From: Pratylenchus scribneri | Lineage: Eukaryota; Nematoda; Chromadorea; Rhabditida; Pratylenchidae | Length of the DNA stretch: 64,000 nucleotides | NCBI GenBank assembly: GCA_030063045.1 | Contig: JAQSEB010000066.1 | Span: forward strand, 310,001 to 374,000 | Direction of reading: 5' to 3' | Part shown: positions 58,112 to 64,000 of the stretch, in pieces | How positions within the stretch are numbered: the first letter of the stretch is position 1 | Layout: every line of letters starts with the position of its first letter | The notes under the pieces: generated by a model | Seen by the model: the letters and a program-made list of their open reading frames with translations, nothing else | Told to the model about the DNA's origin: nothing | Databases searched by the model: none | Made by a program: the position numbers and the translations under genes

Positions 58112-58390
58112 TTTATTTTTGCACATTTTATTTAACCATCCACAATTTTGTTCATTCATTTTATTTTTACACAACAATTTATATTACAAATTTGAAGGTT
58201 ACTTTTTGAATAAAAATTTTTTAACTTAAAATTAAATTTTTGAAAATTCTCGTCTCGTCTCGTCTCGTCTCGCAATTCTCGCGTTTTTGAGCCATTTCGT
58301 CTCGTCTAAAATTCTCGCCTCGTTATTTTTGACAGTTTCGTCTCGTCGAAAATTCTCGTCTCGTTATTTTCGAGACGAGCAACACCCCTG

Positions 58391-61300
58391 GTGCCCAGGT
58401 TGCTTTGCCATGCATTTCCTTACCCCATTGTTCTCTTCCTAATTCGCCTACTCATCCACGCCTCGGTGCCCAGGTTGCTTTGCCATGCATTTCCTTACCC
58501 CATTGTTCTCTTCCTAATTCGCCTACTCATCCACGCCTCGGTGCCCAGGTTGCCTTGCCATGCATTTCCTTACCCCATTGTTCTCTTCCTAATTCGCCTA
58601 CTCATCCACGCCTCGGTGCCCAGGTTGCTTTGCCATGCATTTCCTTACCCTATTGTTCTCTTCCTAATTCGCCTACTCATCAACGCCTCGGTGCCCAGGT
58701 TGCTTTGCCATGCATTTCCTTACCCTATTGTTCTCTTCCTAATTCGCCTACTCATCAACGCCTCGGTGCCCAGGTTGCTTTGCCATGCATTTCCTTACCC
58801 ATTGTTCTCTTCCTAATTCGCCTACTCATCCACGCCTCGGTGCCCAGGTTGCCTTGCCATGCATTTCCTTACCCTATTGTTCTCTTCCTAATTCGCCTAC
58901 TCATCAACGCCTCGGTGCCCAGGTTGCTTTGCCATGCATTTCCTTACCCTATTGTTCTCTTCCTAATTCGCCTACTCATCAACGCCTCGGTGCCCAGGTT
59001 GCCTTGCCATGCATTTCCTTACCCTATTGTTCTCTTCCTAATTCGCCTACTCATCAACGCCTCGGTGCCCAGGTTGCCTTGCCATGCATTTCCTTACCCT
59101 ATTGTTCTCTTCCTAATTCGCCTACTCATCAACGCCTCGGTGCCCAGGTTGCCTTGCCATGCATTTCCTTACCCTATTGTTCTCTTCCTAATTCGCCTAC
59201 TCATCAACGCCTCGGTGCCCAGGTTGCCTTGCCATGCATTTCCTTACCCTATTGTTCTCTTCCTAATTCGCCTACTCATCAACGCCTCGGTGCCCAGGTT
59301 GCCTTGCCATGCATTTCCTTACCCTATTGTTCTCTTCCTAATTCGCCTACTCATCAACGCCTCGGTGCCCAGGTTGCTTTGCCATGCATTTCCTTACCCA
59401 TTGTTCTCTTCCTAATTCGCCTACTCATCCACGCCTCGGTGCCCAGGTTGCCTTGCCATGCATTTCCTTACCCTATTGTTCTCTTCCTAATTCGCCTACT
59501 CATCCACGCCTCGGTGCCCAGGTTGCCTTGCCATGCATTTCCTTACCCCATTGTTCTCTTCCCAATTCGCCTACTCATCCACGCCTCGGTGCCCAGGTTG
59601 CCTTGCCATGCATTTCCTTACCCTATTGTTCTCTTCCTAATTCGCCTACTCATCAACGCCTCGGTGCCCAGGTTGCCTTGCCATGCATTTCCTTACCCAA
59701 TTGTTCTCTTCCTAATTCGCCTACTCATCCACGCCTCGGTGCCCAGGTTGCCTTGCCATGCATTTCCTTACCCCATTGTTCTCTTCCTAATTCGCCTACT
59801 CATCCATGCCTCGGTGCCCAGGTTGCTTTGCCATGCATTTCCTTACCCCATTGTTCTCTTCCTAATTCGCCTACTCATCCATGCCTCGGTGCCCAGGTTG
59901 CTTTGCCATGCATTTCCTTACCCCATTGTTCTCTTCCTAATTCGCCTACTCATCAACGCCTCGGTGCCCAGGTTGCTTTGCCATGCATTTCCTTACCCCA
60001 TTGTTCTCTTCCTAATTCGCCTACTCATCCACGCCTCGGTGCCCAGGTTGCCTTGCCATGCATTTCCTTACCCCATTGTTCTCTTCCTAATTCGCCTACT
60101 CATCAACGCCTCGGTGCCCAGGTTGCCTTGCCATGCATTTCCTTACCCCATTGTTCTCTTCCTAATTCGCCTACTCATCCACGCCTCGGTGCCCAGGTTG
60201 CTTTGCCATGCATTTCCTTACCCCATTGTTCTCTTCCTAATTCGCCTACTCATCCACGCCTCGGTGCCCAGGTTGCCTTGCCATGCATTTCCTTATCCCA
60301 TTGTTCTCTTCCTAATTCGCCTACTCATCCACGCCTCGGTGCCCAGGTTGCTTTGCCATGCATTTCCTTACCCCATTGTTCTCTTCCTAATTCGCCTACT
60401 CATCCACGCCTCGGTGCCCAGGTTGCTTTGCCATGCATTTCCTTACCCCATTGTTCTCTTCCTAATTCGCCTACTCATCCACGCCTCGGTGCCCAGGTTG
60501 CCTTGCCATGCATTTCCTTACCCCATTGTTCTCTTCCTAATTCGCCTACTCATCCATGCCTCGGTGCCCAGGTTGCCTTGCCATGCATTTCCTTACCCCA
60601 TTGTTCTCTTCCTAATTTGCCTACTCATCCACGCCTCGGTGCCCAGGTTGCCTTGCCATGCATTTCCTTACCCCATTGTTCTCTTCCTAATTCGCCTACT
60701 CATCCACGCCTCGGTGCCCAGGTTGCTTTGCCATGCATTTCCTTACCCCATTGTTCTCTTCCTAATTCGCCTACTCATCCACGCCTCGGTGCCCAGGTTG
60801 CTTTGCCATGCATTTCCTTACCCCATTGTTCTCTTCCTAATTCGCCTACTCATCCACGCCTCGGTGCCCAGGTTGCCTTGCCATGCATTTCCTTACCCTA
60901 TTGTTCTCTTCCTAATTCGCCTACTCATCCACGCCTCGGTGCCCAGGTTGCTTTGCCATGCATTTCCTTACCTCATTGTTCTCTTCCTAATTCGCCTACT
61001 CATCAACGCCTCGGTGCCCAGGTTGCTTTGCCATGCATTTCCTTACCCCATTGTTCTCTTCCTAATTCGCCTACTCATCCACGCCTCGGTGCCCAGGTTG
61101 CCTTGCCATGCATATCCTTACCCAATTGTTCTCTTCCTAATTCGCCTACTCATCCACGCCTCGGTGCCCAGGTTGCCTTGCCATGCATTTCCTTACCCCA
61201 TTGTTCTCTTCCTATTTCGCCTACTCATCCACGCCTCGGTGCCCAGGTTGCTTTGCCATGCATTTCCTTACCCCATTGTTCTCTTCCTATTTCGCCTACT

Positions 61301-62721
61301 CATCCACGCCTCGGTGCCCAGGTTGCCTTGCCATGCATTTCCTTACCCTATTGTTCTCTTCCTAATTCGCCTACTCATCCACGCCTCGGTGCCCAGGTTG
61401 CTTAGCCATGCATTTCCTTACCCCATTGTTCTCTTCCTAATTCGCCTATTCATCCACGCCTCAGTTCCCATGTTGCTTTGCCATGCATTTCCTTACCCCA
61501 TTGTTCTCTTCCTATTTCGTCTACTCATCCACGCCTCGGTGCCCAGGTTGCTTAGCCATGCATTTCCTTACCCCATTGTTCTCTTCCTACACGCCTCGGT
61601 GCCCACTGCCCAGGTTGCCTTGCCATGCATTTCCTTACCCCATTCCTAATTCGCCTACTCATCCACGCCTCGGTGCCCAGGTTGCCTTGCCATGCATTTC
61701 CTTACCCCATTGTTCTCTTCCTAATTCGCGTACTCATCCACGCCTCGGTGCCCAGGTTGCTTTGCCATGCATTTCCTTACCCTATTGTTCTCTTCCTAAT
61801 TCGCCTACTCATCCACGCCTCGGTGCCCAGTTTTCCTTGCAATGCATTTCCTTACCCCATTGTTCTCTTCCTAATTCGCCTACTCATCCACGCCTCGGTG
61901 CCCAGGTTGCTTTGCCATGCATTTCCTTACCCCATTGTTCTCTTCCTAATTCGCCTACTCATCCACGCCTCGGTGCCCAGGTTGCCTTGCCATGCATTTC
62001 CTTACCCCATTGTTCTCTTCCTAATTCGCCTACTCATCCACGCCTCGGTGCCCAGGTTGCTTTGCCATGCATTTCCTTACCCCATTGTTCTCTTCCTAAT
62101 TCGCCTACTCATCCACGCCTCGGTGCCCAGGTTGCCTTGCCATGCATTTCCTTACCCCATTGTTCTCTTCCTAATTCGCCTACTCATCCACGCCTCGGTG
62201 CCCAGGTTGCCTTGCCATGCATTTCCTTACCCTATTGTTCTCTTCCTAATTCGCCTACTCATCCACGCCTCGGTGCCCAGGTTGCCTTGCCATGCATTTC
62301 CTTACCCCATTGTTCTCTTCCTAATTCGCCTACTCATCCACGCCTCGGTGCCCAGGTTGCCTTGCCATGCATTTCCTTACCCCATTGTTCTCTTCCTAAT
62401 TCGCCTACTCATCCACGCCTCGGTGCCCAGGTTGCCTTGCCATGCATTTCCTTACCCCATTGTTCTCTTCCTAATTCGCCTACTCATCCACGCCTCGGTG
62501 CCCAGGTTGCCTTGCCATGCATTTCCTTACCCTATTGTTCTCTTCCTAATTCGCCTACTCATCCACGCCTCGGTGCCCAGGTTGCTTTGCCATGCATTTC
62601 CTTACCCCATTGTTCTCTTCCTAATTCGCCTACTCATCCACGCCTCGGTGCCCAGGTTGCCTTGCCATGCATTTCCTTACCCTATTGTTCTCTTCCTAAT
62701 TCGCCTACTCATCCACGCCTC
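58391..62721. repeat. 75-bp satellite array, right block (about 58 units)
   Basis: The same unit continues from the hAT duplication to CCACGCCTC at 62721. The left part (58.6-59.7 kb) is dominated by a CCTATTG plus CAACGCC variant repeated in a row, a sign of recent local expansion. The stretch 60.2-60.9 kb repeats a variant pattern of 48.0-48.8 kb, including TTATCCCATTG and the TTTGCCTACTC variant. From 61.4 to 61.65 kb units are truncated and rearranged. The array ends at the same point of the unit (CACGCCTC) as where it began. Confidence 0.96.
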
Positions 62722-64000
62722 AAAATATATCGAATTACAAAAGTTAAAAACAGAAATAATTGAAAAAGTGACAATTATAAATAATTCAATATTCATATAT
62801 TCACTTTTGTCTTCGACAGATTTGCCATAATTAAAATATTTGAAAATTGTTCATATAATGTAATTTGAGACCCAATTATTCATTTTCCTTATTTTATGTT
62901 TATAAAGAGCAAAGCATCTAAACACTAATCTAATCGGGGTGGGCTCGGTTCCCTTTGTTTATCCCTTGACAGAAATCCCATCCGATTGCCGAATTGGCGT
63001 GGCTCTTTCTTCTATTTTTTGAATTGGCTCAGCTCTATTGCTTGGAATTTGCTTGCCGTCCACTTGTTGCCGTCCACTTGTGCATTGGTTGGCCGTTTCA
63101 CTTGGCCTCTTCGCCTCGCCTTGGATTAATCAGGCCAAATAATCTTGGCTGATGAGCTTTCTCTTTCCTTTATTTTGTAGATGGCTCATTCTCTTCATTG
63201 GTTCTTTGTTGGCTCCATTCGATGCCGGATCAGATGAGAATGTTGGCTGCTCACGCCCCTTTTTGAGGAGCTATAAATCAGAGATTGGTAGACCCTGGAT
63301 TTTCGAACTTGACCTTGACCTTGACTTGACCTGGACTTCAAATTTCCAACTTGACTTGATCCTTGACTTGACCTGGCCTTAGGTCAAGTCAAGGTCAAGG
63401 TCAAGCAATTTCCTTGACCTTTTTCTTGACCTCAAGTTCCAACTTGACCTTTTAAAATTCGCCATTTTCAAAGTATAAAATCATTTTTATTTAAAAGAAA
63501 TATGCATTATAATAATAAAATTGTGATCATTCATAATATCATTCTGAAAGGAAATATTTTTTGTTCAAATGGATAAATAATTTTTGGTTCAATAATTCAG
63601 GATGGTTTGGGTGTGAGAGACATTTGAAGGGTAGAGGTTGGGAAGGGTACAATCATAAATTGTAAAAATGATTAGAAAAATATTTATTCTAAATACTTAT
63701 TTTGAGTCTTTCTCGGCTATTCAGAAGCCGATTTTTAATCAGTAATCACTTCCTTTTCCTTATACTTTATTAATCATGGAATGGTTCCTAGTTTTGGGCC
63801 TTAGAAAGATATTATAAAGATCCTAGGATAATGATGAGCCAACCTTAATGAGTAATTAAGGGAAATTAAGCCCATATCCAGGAATTTTCTATGGATGAGG
63901 GGAAGGAGATGGATTTTTCAATGGAGTGGGTTTGTGGGTAATTATTTTCTGCCCCGCAAGATTGAATTTTGTGGAAAAAAGTATAGCGGGATAAAAATTT
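62722..64000. other. Right flank, no gene recognised
   Basis: AT-rich sequence resumes abruptly at 62722. No continuation of the gag element, no pol and no LTR were found. Bases 62935-63260 are of higher GC, with words such as GGCCGTTTCACTTGGCC and CTTGCCGTCCACTTG, and have a 76-residue open frame without recognisable features (63152-63382). The rest to the window end shows nothing that I can support. Confidence 0.45.
63289..63460. repeat. TTGACC simple repeat, possible end of another hAT-like element
   Basis: CTTGACCTTGACC-type units run from about 63310, switch to the inverted form GGTCAAGTCAAGG at 63381-63405, then return to TTGACC. The preceding text TAGACCCTGGATTTTCG could be a terminal repeat. 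The arrangement is like the ends of the three hAT-like elements in this window, but no second end or target duplication is inside the window. Confidence 0.5.

Larger units (their letters stand above)
57100..58390 (+). mobile_element. Internally deleted hAT element inserted in the satellite
   Basis: The element starts CAGGGGTGTTGCTCGTCTCG and ends with the complement of the same sequence. The flanks are a perfect 8-bp duplication, GTGCCCAG (57092-57099 and 58391-58398), taken from the satellite unit. Both ends carry CTCGT arrays with the same longer motif (AATTCTCGCGTTTT, CATTTCGTCTCGTCTAAAAT) as direct copies. Inside is a transposase remnant split by a nested MITE. It has no copy in the window outside the array. 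Confidence 0.95.

Noticed and set aside
41808..62721. CRISPR array
   Set aside because: The repeats are head-to-tail with no unique spacers, and the setting is a nuclear, intron-bearing genome.
41805..62830. Very long open frames of up to 1,930 codons in the array
   Set aside because: They exist because a stop-free unit is exactly 75 bp. They occur in two registers at once, have no start context or domain, and are broken by random TAGs and 10-bp deletions.

Overview
This window looks like nematode genomic DNA. It is AT-rich, has very short GT-AG introns (often 40-60 bp) and TTTTCAG/TTTTAG-type acceptors, sometimes just before a start codon as for spliced-leader addition. It carries nematode-style gene families: serpentine chemoreceptors, an acyltransferase-3 (OAC-like) gene, a nematode trypsin-like protease, a chitinase-like GH18 protein and an F-box protein. 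I see no rRNA, tRNA, CRISPR array or TTAGGC telomere repeat. The species cannot be fixed from the sequence alone.

Bases 1-30,000 are a gene-bearing stretch, almost entirely on the minus strand: the 5' end of an acyltransferase-3 gene (403-1461); a tandem cluster of three related five-exon chemoreceptors (2290-7448, 9075-10247, 14549-16794) with an unrelated 7TM gene between the second and third (11014-13695); a trypsin-like protease (18316-22442) whose catalytic serine codon reads Cys; and a ten-exon secreted chitinase-like protein (22898-28060) that lost its catalytic acids. The first chemoreceptor is broken by a 4,002-bp LTR element (2819-6820). Its two 771-bp LTRs look identical, its gag is of BEL/Pao type, and it has no pol.

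Bases 29,000-40,000 are transposon-rich: a 1.29-kb foldback element built on a TCGGACGTCCGA palindrome (29745-31036), a 59-residue secreted peptide gene (32968-33147), a possible membrane-protein gene (33787-34809), an F-box gene (35852-37139) and a nonautonomous hAT element (38106-39257). MITEs recur in introns: at least three families have more than one copy in the window.

Bases 41,808-62,721 are one 20.9-kb tandem array of a 75-bp, roughly 53% GC satellite (about 260 units). It starts inside the second zinc knuckle of a BEL/Pao-type gag (40353-41807). Since 75 is a multiple of 3 and the unit has no stop in two forward frames, the array yields very long but meaningless open frames. It is split by a 1,291-bp hAT derivative (57100-58390, 8-bp target duplication). 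That element's transposase remnant is split in turn by a 453-bp hAT-type MITE (57457-57909, its own 8-bp duplication), so three insertion or amplification events are nested.

A recurring theme is hAT-like elements whose ends carry different short tandem arrays (TGTTCC at 8003, CCGGAA at 38106, CTCGT at 57100, perhaps TTGACC at 63300). Three have clear TIRs and perfect 8-bp target duplications.
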